Positions 22,942 through 33,440 of a stretch of 64,000 nucleotides of DNA are shown piece by piece. Origin of the DNA: Margaritispora aquatica (Eukaryota > Ascomycota > Leotiomycetes > Helotiales > Discinellaceae). Below the pieces are notes generated by a model, which saw only the letters and a list, made by a program, of their open reading frames with translations, did not search any database and was not told the DNA's origin. The stretch is from positions 1,860,001 through 1,924,000 of the forward strand of contig VJWN01000003.1 of assembly GCA_007644065.1 (NCBI GenBank). The letters are read 5' to 3'. The position numbers and the translations under genes are program-made. The first letter of the stretch is position 1. The number at the start of each line of letters is the position of its first letter.

Positions 22942-24679
22942 ATACACAAAAAGTCTGGTTTGAACTTCCCTCTTCTCGATGACACAGCTTCCAGCCTACT
23001 GTACGATCAAGGATCCGCTCCACTTCCGTCCGTGAACACTTCTTCCTCTTCAGGCATCAAGTATACGGTGAAAGCAGGTGATAGATGCAAATCGATCGCA
23101 TTAAAAAGCGCAGTTTCTCAAGGCACATTATGGGCTCTTAAAAACCTCTTATCTAATTGCTCAGCTATGCGAGTAGGACAATCATTATGCCTCCCACCAA
23201 GATTTACCGTTTATACTTTAGCTGCAACCGATAACCGCTGGTCCGTTGCCTCGTCACAAGGTCTCAACTTCAACGAAATACTAAGTTTCAACCCGACCAT
23301 CAATCCAGACTGCAGCAACCTCGACACGACCGGTCCCATAATCTTTGTATCCAACCTAGCAGGTGCCTATGTTCCAGTCACATCCTCCAACACAGGGCAA
23401 AATGGTGGTATCACAGAGTACGCTGTTTCGGCGGTTCCAGCGCCTAGCTTAGTACCGCTTGGAACGACAACAAGTTGTGGGAGCTATTATCAAGAACAAG
23501 ATGCCGACACATGCGAACATATCTCCATCGCAGGTGATGTAAGCCTTGAACTATTCGAGCTCATCAATCCCTCCATCGATGCGAAATGTACGAATCTCGT
23601 GCCAGACCTATGGTACTGCGTCCATCCCACACGAGAGTGGAATACCACCAGTCCCGGCGATAACAACTCATCTTCAACGACCCAAGCTCCTCCGGCGCTA
23701 ATACCACCTGGAACTACGAAAGCTTGCTATGCCTGGCATGTCGTTATCTCCGGAGATACTTGCTCTCTTCTCCAACAGACCTTTGGAGTAACCATGGCTC
23801 AACTCGTACTTTGAAATCCCGACTTAGCTGCTGATTGCCATAACCTCCTCTTGGGAGAAGCGTACTGTACCAAAGGGTTATCTAGTACAACCTTAGAAAA
23901 GCCCACGTCGACCGGTTCATCAAGCTCCAAACTCCCAACTACAACAAGCAAGCCCAGCACCACAGTCTCGCTAACGTCATCCAGACCATCCACGACGAAA
24001 GCGACCTCCTCCACCTCAACATCCAAAACAACATCCTCTTCTGCACCAACAGCTTCATCATTCGGTGTCTGTATTGCCGGTCAAGGCGCAGGTAACTTTG
24101 GAGGTCTCTGCAGCTTCTCTTGCAACTTCGGATTCTGCCCCCCTCCCTGCACATGTACGCAATTCGGCGCCCAAGTCCCAGCACCGCAAGACACGACAGC
24201 GATTGGTTTTTCCGTCTCTAGTCTGGCTTCTAATCCCAACTACGTGAGCTTATGCAGCTTCACCTGCTCTCACGGCTACTGTCCCGATGGATGAGCCCCT
24301 ACCTTTGCCCTCACAACCCACATCTCCAAACACACACCCAGGCACTAACCACCCCCACCGCCAACAGCGCATGCACAACCAACCGCAGTCTCTCCAGCCT
24401 GTCCAGCACGCAAGTCCGCACCGCGGGCCCGCGCCCCTCATACCCAACCAAGGCGGCGTCAGCAGTTTCGCCTGCAACTTCGGCTACTGTCCCGCCCCAT
24501 TGTGCGTCTGCTCCGCGTATGGAGCGCAGGTGCCGCTCCCGCCTGGGACAGGCGTAGTGGGTGCCCCGGTGGCAGGGTTGGATACGAGTTATGTGGCATT
24601 GTGTGGCTTTGCGTGTGCGAGGGGGTATTGTCCTGCTGGGACTTGTAGGGGTGCGTATGTGGTGAGGAATGGGAGTTGA
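22942..24679 (+). pseudogene. Damaged LysM-domain secreted protein with Cys-rich C-terminal modules
   Basis: LysM domains bind chitin; secreted fungal LysM proteins can shield hyphae or mask chitin from hosts. The frame opens after a TAG at 22939-22941 with no ATG or signal peptide. It then carries LysM-like modules: YTVKAGDRCKSIALKSAVSQ, TVYTLAATDNRWSVASSQGL and SCGSYYQEQDADTCEHIS. A TGA at 23812 stands where WNPDL is typical, and the frame resumes with NPDLAADCHNLLLGEAYC. A Ser/Thr linker follows. Then come two Cys-rich modules (CSFSCNFGFCPPPCTCTQFG and SFACNFGYCPAPLCVCSAYG) like those in GH71 alpha-glucanases. A second stop (24291-24293) and a frame change separate them. Two Cys expected in LysM repeats are Arg (DRC context, NRWS). 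I call it a pseudogene. Confidence 0.7.
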
Positions 24680-24710
24680 GAGTTGGGAGTTGGGATTTGG
24701 GAGTTGGGAG

Positions 24711-24770
24711 GGAAAGAGAGTGAAAGAGAGTGAAAGAGAGTGAAAGAGAGTGAAAGAGAGTGAAAGAGAG
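24711..24770. repeat. 10-bp tandem repeat (GTGAAAGAGA), about six units
   Basis: The unit TGAAAGAGAG repeats five times from 24721 to 24770, preceded by one variant unit at 24711. It follows GGGAGTTG-type repeats at 24670-24710, just after the LysM pseudogene. Confidence 0.9.
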
Positions 24771-25607
24771 TACATGTAAGCAGAGAGAGATAGGATTGGG
24801 TTGGTTGGTTGGTTGTTGATTTGATCGGACGGGATGCGAGGAGGTTCAGTTGGTATTTGTTGCTTACTGGGTTACAACTGACAATACATCAAAGCGTAAT
24901 TTTCGTAAACTGCCCAGCACTTCAACATATTTACTGAGCTAAATTCAATATCACACTCAATCTCAAGAGTGACTTTGACAAATTCGTTTTCGAGCAAATA
25001 CCCAATACACGAAAGATTATAATCGGAGACCTTGACTGCAAGCACAAGAAAATCACTTTCCACCACATCTCATGAATCTCATCATCGTCACTATCACCAA
25101 AATCATCTGGACATCATACTATCGTTGAAATAGCGATCTGAAAAGCGCTGCGTGTGATGTGCAATGTAGGTAGCGGGTTGGTGACGTTCTGGAGGGAACC
25201 TGGAAATGGAGATGGTGTTAGTATAAGCGAGCATGTGACTTAATGAAAACTTGAGGTACTTCCATTCAGCTTATATCGGCTATGAAACCTGGTGCCTTAG
25301 TTGCGGTGAATAGGTAGGTAGGTATACATGGACGCAGGCAGATGCACGATATGTGCGTATTCCATTGCAAATGTGTGGACTGAATTTCATGTAACCAACA
25401 AGCTCGCGCGGTGGGGTAGCTAGGTAGAGACAGTATCCATCCATTCATTCATTTATTTCCCAACCCAGCATTAATTCAGCACTTTTTCCATCCATCCATC
25501 CAGTTCAACCATTGCAGCACTTTCGCACTCTCTCTCCCTCCCTTACTTCCCGCCCAGATAACCACCATTTTCGTCCCACTGCACTGCATTGGCCAAGAAC
25601 GAATTGT
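24771..25607. other. Intergenic region, no supported gene
   Basis: The stretch has short TAGGTAGG and CATCCATC repeats (25310-25325, 25438-25503). A 64-codon open stretch on the minus strand at 24872-25066 has a protein-like composition but no ATG start and no continuation. Confidence 0.4.
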
Positions 25608-26098
25608 TCAATGGTTGACCAAATCGCAAGGCATTCCCCCACAGCAAAACATCCACCCCGAGCTCAACGCGCCCTGGAAATCAATATGCACGCACCCGGT
25701 CGTGGTGGCCTTCGTTCTGATGTTGAAGTTATACCCGCCGGGGCTCGTCTCGATGATGCTATTTCAGGGAGGGATGTCATCAGCCAGTGTTCTGTTTGTT
25801 CCTGAACACACACTTGAACGATGCGATACAGCTAGCGTGTGATTGACGGAGAAGGTAATGAGAAAGAGTAAAGAAATGCTCACGCAACGTTGTTAATCCA
25901 CACGTCTAGGTTGGTACCGAGGTACACGGCGTTTTGCGAGCGGTAGGTCGAACCGGTGTTGTAGTCCAGCAGGTGGATGTATGGGAAACTGCCGCCTTCG
26001 CCGCCGGAGTTGATGAGTTCGATGCTGACTTGGCCATTGAAGGCGTTGGTGAGGGTGAGGAGGGGGGCGAGGGCGCTGAGGAGGAAGGTGGCCTTCAT
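25608..26098 (-). CDS. Small secreted protein, candidate effector
   Basis: I do not recognise the family. The protein starts with a clear signal peptide, MKATFLLSALAPLLTLTNA, with cleavage likely after TNA at about residue 19. Exon 1 is 26098-25884. A GTGAGC donor and an AATAG acceptor define exon 2 as 25758-25608, giving 121 residues. The mature protein is small, Gly- and aromatic-rich, with four Cys near the end (TTTGCVHIDF, GWMFCCGGMPCDL). A second acceptor inside the intron would allow an extra small exon, so the middle is uncertain. TATATAA at 26214-26220 on the minus strand lies about 120 bases upstream of the ATG. Size, secretion and isolation in an accessory stretch fit an effector-like protein; that role is an inference. 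Confidence 0.6.
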
Positions 26099-26213
26099 TT
26101 TGAATTTTGGTGAGGTGATGGCGTTGGAAGTCTTGGTCTGTGGTTTGTTTGAGGTATTGCTTTGAAAGCTTGGTGATTGATGGCTGATTATCTTTAGGGA
26201 GATTTATTCCTTC

Positions 26214-26220
26214 TTATATA
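26214..26220 (-). promoter_or_regulatory. TATA-like box of the small secreted protein gene
   Basis: TATATAA on the minus strand lies about 120 bases upstream of the ATG at 26098, a distance usual for strongly regulated fungal secreted-protein genes. Confidence 0.45.
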
Positions 26221-27789
26221 CCCTAATGCGTTAAGAAATATAACCTAAAGAACTGACAATGCTTCAAACCCCGTAGCTGAGGTGAGAACCCATCGAGAAT
26301 TCAAGCATAGAATTGCCGACTCCACAGAGTCCTCCTCACTCGCCATGCAGATTTCGAACCCACCACTTTCTAGTTGAGGCTACAATGATGTGCTGTGCAT
26401 CGATGAATAAGAGTAAGCGGCAATGCAAGTCATGTAGGTAAGTGAGACTCGGCTACCACCCTGAATCTGGTGGTGCGTGAAATCGCAACACACCTCACAC
26501 TTGATGGGAACACCGGGACTTGTTTTCGAGCTGTGTTTTGATTATATGTCCGAAAGTACAAGTGATAAATCCTAGACTTGCTTAGAAGCGAATGCTTGAA
26601 ATAGGAAATGGTGGAAGAATGCCGATTAAGCGAGGATTGGTGTGTCCCCCCTCCCCGCACGTTACTAATCTGTTTGAATAGGCTATGCGGAGATAGAGAT
26701 GATTAGATGACATTGATGCAATGACTCAATAAGCATTTTCTTTCTCCTCATGACCTTTGGTAACATAGACTTCTTCTGACTCTGTTCTAGTTACTTGATG
26801 AGAATGTCTTCCATTTCAATGATCCAAACACCAGCGTGTGACAAAAATTGATTTTATGTTACATCTTGTAGAACCTACTATTCAAAGCTCACAGTCCTAT
26901 CATAAATTTTGAAATCGGTCTTACCCAGTAGTAAGATGCTCCACTTCAAGTTTTTGAAACTATTCGAGCCACTGATTCCTCTGAAGTATCATATGGCATA
27001 TCATGTGACCCAAAATCTGATATCCCTCTTGGTCTGCCATCTTGCCAACCACCATAAAGAGCCTTCTCAGCAACAATCAGGCGGCAAAACATAAGAGGAA
27101 AGACTAGCGGGATCCGTCGAAGAAAATTGACAACGAGCACAAACAAATTTCCATCACATCTGCCATGTCACCAACCGAGACAGCAGCAAGCCATCGGGTT
27201 TCAGCCCGTGGCGCCCAATGTCCGAAGCCAATATTTCGGCTTAGTCGCTGGGCATTGAGCGTGAAATGGATTGAATGGACTGAAATGATGTTGAAGGATT
27301 CAAGAGGAGATAATGCCCAGAATACCAAGACGTGTTGGGCTTTTGTAAACCATCGTGGGCTTTCTAGTGACTGAAGCTTGGTCGTATTACACAGGTCGGG
27401 TCGATTTCGATTATTAATGTGGTTTAGATATCCTAATCCTAACTACCTTTCATCTACTCTATAGCTAATTCCAAATCCATTTCGCTCAACCCAAATATTC
27501 ATCGATGTAGTCCTACACTAGCACCTCACTCCTTTTCCCGCTACTTTCCTAGTAGCTATATCAATTCTCGCTAAACCTGCATTCCGAACCCTAAATACCA
27601 CACCCGCGTAATATGAACGCATTATTACCTTATCCCCTCTACATTTCTATCTGCTTCCTACGAGGTCACCGAACCCGGTCTTGCATCTCGTTTGCTTCCT
27701 CCCCCCTTCTCCTCTCTTCCTCCCTCTTCCTCTCGTATTCTTGGCCCCTTCTTGGACAGTTATGACTGCACCAACTGTTTGATGTCGAC
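26221..27789. other. Intergenic region with one copy of a dispersed repeat
   Basis: About 1.6 kb without a supported gene. It contains one copy of the repeat described at 27251-27343. The part near 27640-27760 is CT-rich and belongs to the 3' flank of the membrane protein gene. Confidence 0.4.
27251..27343 (+). repeat. Dispersed repeat, copy 1
   Basis: This stretch of about 93 bases is matched by 29011-29106. Shared blocks include GAAATGGATTGAAT, GGAGATAATGCC and ACCAAGACGTGTT. Several differences are G-to-A or C-to-T in copy 2. Confidence 0.65.
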
Positions 27790-28716
27790 CTAATGATCCT
27801 CGCTAAGTCCACTAGCTATGCCTGTCGTATTCCCCACTCCAGAGCTTCCAGTGCTTTGATTCGTAAACTTTGCTCGGTAAGAAGCAACCATTCCAGAGTA
27901 GCTTGGTAACAATAAGGCTCCGAACTGTATAACGAAAACCCATACTGCGACCATATCAGTCTCCGATTGGATGTGGTTACGAGCTATAATAAGCTCTGTC
28001 CATAAAATGAGAGGCCAAGTAACTAATAGTACGACGACTGCTCCACCGGGAATCACAATGTATTTGTCCCACCATGGCCGTTCCGACAACCATTGCAGTA
28101 TCGACAACCGTTGCAGTTTTTGCTCATGATCTCGAGTTTGATCTGGAGTCCGCTCGCTGGTTGAAGTCAGCTCCATGGCTGGAACCGCCTTCTTGGCTGG
28201 AACCGGCTGCTTGGCTGCCACCGCTTTGTTGACGACTTTGATAAAGCCAAGGACCAGAATAGAATCGCAGATCTGCCACATCAGGAAGAACTTGCGCAAA
28301 CTAGGGCTGAGAGTTCGCCATCCAAAGAGAAAGAATTGATATTCGCCATAGCCGTCTGGTAGATTTGTGGCCCAGCTTGTCCAAGCCGCCACAGTATTCA
28401 GCACTACAACTCCTACCGTGCCCAAACCACATAGATGGCGCATGGTACGATTGGTCGAGGAAATTCCTCCCAAATAAGTGAACATATAGATCATATTGAA
28501 GTAAAAAGGCAACAAGGACAGCGCATGTAACTGCTTTCCCTTAATGGCCCTGTACCATGTAATCTGGGTATAGTAATTATAGGCAAGAAAGCCAATGTTG
28601 CCTGGGCCTCTGCTCTTGAGTCCGGATAGGTACTGTGCGGGGGCTAACATGAGGCTTGTGTAGAGGAGCCATCGGTTCGTCAAGCTGAACCCTTGTATGA
28701 CCTGAACTGTCGACAT
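27790..28716 (-). CDS. Multi-pass membrane protein, unknown function
   Basis: I do not recognise the family. The single exon encodes 308 residues with about six hydrophobic segments: near 17-33, 66-86, 97-116, 143-163, about 224-243 and about 257-275. Between the fourth and fifth lies a hydrophilic linker with a short repeat (PVPAKKAVPA) and Ser/Thr/charged residues. The N-terminus MSTVQVIQGFSLTNRW has no cleavable signal. The C-terminal tail is short and Gly/Ser-rich. The architecture resembles fungal orphan membrane proteins of about 300 residues. Introns cannot be excluded but none is needed. The neighbours give no functional hint. Confidence 0.65.
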   Translation of the reverse strand: MSTVQVIQGFSLTNRWLLYTSLMLAPAQYLSGLKSRGPGNIGFLAYNYYTQITWYRAIKGKQLHALSLLPFYFNMIYMFTYLGGISSTNRTMRHLCGLGTVGVVVLNTVAAWTSWATNLPDGYGEYQFFLFGWRTLSPSLRKFFLMWQICDSILVLGFIKVVNKAVAAKQPVPAKKAVPAMELTSTSERTPDQTRDHEQKLQRLSILQWLSERPWWDKYIVIPGGAVVVLLVTWPLILWTELIIARNHIQSETDMVAVWVFVIQFGALLLPSYSGMVASYRAKFTNQSTGSSGVGNTTGIASGLSEDH

Positions 28717-31376
28717 TGTGCTTTCGAGTCGCTTTTGACGACGTTCATATACCGTCGAAGCAATTCCAACAAGACCAAGTGATAATAGCCACGAATTGGC
28801 TCAATAGTGTCTTGACCTCGATAATTGAGACAAAGGAGGGGCAAAACGAGGGAGGAAGAGGGATTACAGTAGAAGTAGTATGAGGTGCCCTCAGTCCAGT
28901 TGCATCAGTCCGCTTTCTCAGAGTTATGCCAGGCGGCAGTCAGGGGTCCAAAAAAAGTCGACCTTAATTTCCCATCACTTCTCAATATGTGGCGGAGCAA
29001 GGCCAAATCGGGCATTGTGCTTGAAATGGATTGAATAGACTGAAATAATATTGAAGGGATTTAGAAAGGAGATAATGCCTAGAGTACCAAGACGTGTTAT
29101 GCCTTTTAGCAAAGTATATGGATAGGTAGTAAGAAAAAGGACTTGATATTAGCTCCCATTCCTTACCTAATATTACTGCGTGACCATCACATGATATTGA
29201 TATATGGCCATCACGTGATATTAACTTCGGGCGTTTCAAAACATGCAAGCCACTCAGCTTTCGCTGAAAGATTGGACAAAAACTGACAAGGAAGAGAACG
29301 TGGAGAACTTCCAAAATTGCCCCCAAACGAAACTTTAAAATCTACTAAAACTTGCTTACGCCACGATATATGCACGTATTATTTCGATAGGCTGCATCGA
29401 CATCCCAACGTCATCTACTGATCCAGCCACACTGGTGGCACATATGCCACATCATTGTGCATAAAGTGTACAGTATCGGACCTGAATTTTTGCTCGCACT
29501 TCTGGCTGTGTGGTGCTGTGGTGAGTGGACAGACAGGAAGATCAGCTGGGTATTGGTATTTTAGTCCCAAGGCGCGGAAATGTAGCTGAATAGAACGTGG
29601 GGACGACTCCACAGAATGGTGGTCAAATAGTATACACATTGAAAAGGGTACAGAAACCGAGATCTAGGGGAATTTTCGTTGTATGTTTGCGATATTTGTG
29701 ATATTTACGATATATGTGAGAATTGGGTATATGTAAACGATGAACCAAACCGGCCTTGGTCTTTGTCGTTGTTTGAAGCTTCCCCCAAGGAAGTCCAAGA
29801 GACGCTGTTCCTGATTCAGTGGGGATTGCGATGGGCTTGGTCTAGAGCTTGATGATGCCGTTGGGCCCTTGGTGTGCTTGAATTTTTGTTCTCATGAGCT
29901 TGATTGCGCTGTCAAAGTTCTTGGACAGCATTTGCCAAGGGACCAAGCCATTCAAGCGTCAACGGAATCTTGGTTTTCTTGGTTTGTGATTCAATTGCAC
30001 AAGCTTTGCTGTACAGCTGGACTGCTGTACTGCTGTACTGCTGTACAATGATGATGAGTTTTGGTGAATAATAATTATAAATTTGATATCGGCTGCTTTG
30101 TTTGCTGTCTTGACTTGACTCACTTCACCGCTTGTGATTGTTGTCCTCGTCATAGGTACATTACGTTAACTACCTACGTAGAATAATTCCTTTTGTGATA
30201 TAACAAGTGCAGTATTGTAATACTATAATAATAATTGACGCAAGTAAGAAGTATAATCATACCGCACCACTACCGGTCCCAAGTACAGTAGAACAAAGAC
30301 ATCGGGTACGTGGACGAGTGGACACCCTGGATATGGAAGAAATTAGATAATAAATAATTAGATGTGAGAAATTACGGGAGTGAACCATAAAATCAGCAAT
30401 ACTGTCTGTCCCTGTCTGTCCACCAATATCTAATGTTTGGCTCCCTTCTGGTTTCTGGTGGGTGGTGGTTCGTTTCCCCCTTCAGCTCCCTTCATCATTC
30501 GCCCAAGCGAAACAAATCCAATCTTAAGGCGCCAAGACAAAACAAGGGACAAGGGTCCCAGGGACCGAGGGAGAAACCTGTGTCTTGGACCTTTTCCTTT
30601 CAAGTTGTTCATCTCCAACACATCCCCCCCGAACTCTGTTTATCCTCTCTTCCTCCTTTCAGGATACTGCCATTGATAAATACGAAAGTAACATCATATC
30701 TGCTTGTCTGCCTTCCTGCCTGGCATCCCATCACTGCATCAGGAAAAGTCTAGGTTGATCTGGTCGCATTGTCGGGTCATTATCACAACAATCACCCAGT
30801 GCTACCCAGGTACCTAGCTAATTACCAAACCCCCAAGTCGAGTTGGGCATTCCGTGGGGCTGTGCACGCATTTGTTCTCCTCACCATCACAACAACCTAA
30901 CCAACGCGCAAGCAAGCGTGGCAATCAAACACAAGGGAGACCCATTGATCACCGAGGGCTTCGCAGAACTCCTAGGGATTTCCTGTATTTGCATTTTCAT
31001 CAGCCAAGGCGAACTGGCTGTTGAGATATATTCACCATCTCAATTCCTTTTCTAAAGAAAAAGAGAAAACAGTTACACACTTTTTGTGCCACATACCTTC
31101 CTGCACTGTACTGCACCTCCACGCCGTTGCACAACCACCATCAACTTCCGACCCCAAAGGAACAATTGCAACGCCCGACGCCTGCAGCTCGCGATCACAA
31201 TTCCTCCACTTCTAACATAGATTGGCCAATTACCAATCTCGAGCAATATTCAACCGACAGCCCAGGAGTCTGCCTGCCTGTCAATAAGCGACCTCTGTTC
31301 CCAATCAACAAAGACACCATCATCTCCCACATTTTGAGGCTTTTGTTTCTGGACTGTCCTCTATTTTCTGCCCATC
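28717..31376. other. Long intergenic region with repeat copy 2 and the leader of the exchanger gene
   Basis: No supported gene was found in about 2.7 kb. It holds the second copy of the dispersed repeat (29011-29106) and a CTGCTGTA triple repeat at about 30018-30045. Long CT-rich and AC-rich sequence at 30430-31380 probably forms the promoter and 5' leader of the Ca2+/H+ exchanger gene. Confidence 0.45.
29011..29106 (+). repeat. Dispersed repeat, copy 2
   Basis: Diverged copy of 27251-27343 in the same orientation. Compared with copy 1 it has GAATGG to GAATAG, ATGATG to ATAATA and CCCAG to CCTAG, all transitions toward A/T. This is the type of change left by RIP-like mutation. Confidence 0.65.
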
Positions 31377-31427
31377 ATGTCTAATCAATACAGTATGCGT
31401 CAGTACTCCCTTGTTGGTACCGCATAA
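31377..31427 (+). promoter_or_regulatory. Upstream ORF in the leader of the Ca2+/H+ exchanger gene
   Basis: An ATG at 31377 opens a 16-codon frame (MSNQYSMRQYSLVGTA) that stops 50 bases before the main ATG. A GTATGCGT donor-like site lies inside it, so it could instead be part of a spliced 5' exon. The spliced reading frame does not join the main frame at the acceptors I tried. Confidence 0.4.
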
Positions 31428-31477
31428 GCAGAAATGCCTTGTGTCGACTACTTCCTTCATATACTCATTTGCTTACA

Positions 31478-33440
31478 ATGGCCGGATTAGATCGCATCAA
31501 GCGCGAAGCGCGAAAAGAAGCCTGGTATAGCGATTCATGGAATCCATTTCGGAAAAACATGCGACGCAGCACCTTCCCAGCACAAATTACAGATCTCGAT
31601 GTTGAATCTGGGAATACGCGGAGTCGTGGTATGCTGGAGGAGGACGAATCGCCCCTATCGCATTACTCAACGGAACCTGGACCACACTCGAGAGGATATA
31701 GTAATGGAACTGACACAATACGAAGGGGGTCCAAAGAGGAATATGAAATGACCAACGCGGGCACAAGCGAAGGAGTGCTTAACAAAACCATCACCAAACC
31801 AAGAGAGGCAGAAAGCGAAGAGACTGCGGTAGAACAGGCACCATCACGGCCTAGAAGCACTGAAGAAAAGGCGCGGAGGAGGTTTCTTGGCAAATTCGGC
31901 AAAAAGAAGGAAGAGACCACAGAAGATGATGATGCGCCGAAGAAGAGACCATGGTATAAAGGCAAAGTTTTGAAACATGAACCTTTCACAGTTAGAAATC
32001 AGTTGCAGGCTACTCTGTTCAATTCCTGGGTCAATATTCTACTCTTGGCAGCTCCGGCTGGTATTGCCGTCAATTACGCTGGATTAGATGGCAAGGTTAT
32101 CTTCTGTGTCAACTTTATCGCCATTATTCCTCTCGCAGGTTTGTTGGGATTCGCTACTGAGGAAATCGCTCTGCATGTCGGAGAATCTCTTGGAGGTCTT
32201 CTCAATGCTTCTTTTGGGTAAGATATCGAATATCCATAACTAAAGATTAAACTGACTCGGAATAGTAATGCCGTTGAAATGATTGTGGCCATCATTGCTC
32301 TCGCCAAAGGAGAAGTTATTGTCGTACAAACCTCGCTTGTGGGCAGTATTCTGTCTAACTTGCTCCTTGTCTTGGGCATGTGCTTCTTCTGCGGTGGTCT
32401 TCGACGATCCGAGCAATTCTTCAACCAGACTGTTGCTGGAACTGCTGCTAGTATTCTTGCTCTTGCTGTTGGCAGTGTCATTATCCCAACATGTTTTGAC
32501 AAATTCAGCACCACCCCCGCAGCATCTGTCGCAGCTCTGTCTCGTGGTACGGCTGTGATTCTTCTTGTGGTGTATTGCGCATACCTCTACTTCCAGCTCT
32601 CCACTCATAAGGTCATGTTCAACGAGGAATCTCAAAAGGTTGCCAAGAGACCTCGCAAGCATGCACTTCCCGAGGGAGCTCTTGCCAAGGGTCTTGCTAA
32701 GGCTGGTGGAATTGGTGCTGGAGCCGGTCGACCAAACATGCCGGAACGTCCTCCACATGATGAGCTTATCAACACAGCCGCATACGAGGAGGAAGATGAC
32801 GAGGCTGAGATGCCTCAGCTCCATATTGCTGTTGCTTGGGCTACTCTCGCTGGTGCAACTGCCATTATTGGTCTTTGCGCCGAGTTCATGGTTGATGGTA
32901 TCTCATCCATTACGGAATCGGGAGCTATCTCTGTTGAGTTTGTTGGCTTAATCCTGCTCCCAATTGTTGGAAACGCTGCCGAACACGCAACTGCTGTCAC
33001 AGTCGCAATCAAAGATAAAATGGATCTTGCTATTGGTGTTGCCATTGGATCTTCTATGCAAGTTGCACTATTCTTGATCCCGCTCTTGGTCATCATTGGC
33101 TGGATTATGGGTGAGGAGGCCATGACTTTGAGCTTTGACGGATTTCAAGTCGCCGTTCTTTTCGTTGCAATCTTGCTCGTCAACTACTTAATAGGTGAGT
33201 TGTATATCTTTTTGGTTTGATTTCTTGTTTTTCCCTCTTGCGCATACGATTTAGCATTTGCTAACAACGATTCAGGGGACGGCAAAAGTCATTGGCTTGA
33301 AGGCATGCTTTTGATTTGTCTTTATCTGTAAGCTTTCCCCTTGTCCTTTTAGACGTCGGCTGACAAATTTTAGTATTATTGCGGTATGCGCCTGGTACTA
33401 TCCTGAGGCGGTTGGCGAGGCCGTTGCAGCTGCTCGGTAA
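31478..33440 (+). CDS. VCX1: Vacuolar Ca2+/H+ exchanger, Vcx1/CAX family
   Basis: Antiporter that loads Ca2+ into the vacuole using the proton gradient. Exons 31478-32217, 32266-33194, 33276-33327 and 33374-33440 give 595 residues. Residues 1-165 are a charged cytosolic extension (ending about KKRPWYKGKVLKHEPF), longer than in yeast Vcx1 and possibly autoinhibitory. About 11 membrane segments follow. Both cation-selecting repeats are present: GNAVEMIVAIIALAKGEV at about 247, completed across the first intron, and PIVGNAAEHATAVTVAIKDK at about 480. An acidic loop (AAYEEEDDEAEMPQ) lies between the halves, as is usual for CAX proteins. The last two exons are short and supply the final helix, ending EAVGEAVAAAR. 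I chose the ATG at 31478 because the short frame before it is not joined to it. Confidence 0.93.

Noticed and set aside
24872..25066. 64-codon minus-strand open stretch with protein-like composition
   Set aside because: It begins with GTG, has a stop just upstream and no partner exon; support is too weak for a gene call.
26330..26400. Minus-strand GTGGGTTCGAAATC resembling a tRNA T-arm
   Set aside because: No matching acceptor stem, D-arm or anticodon arm could be drawn around it.
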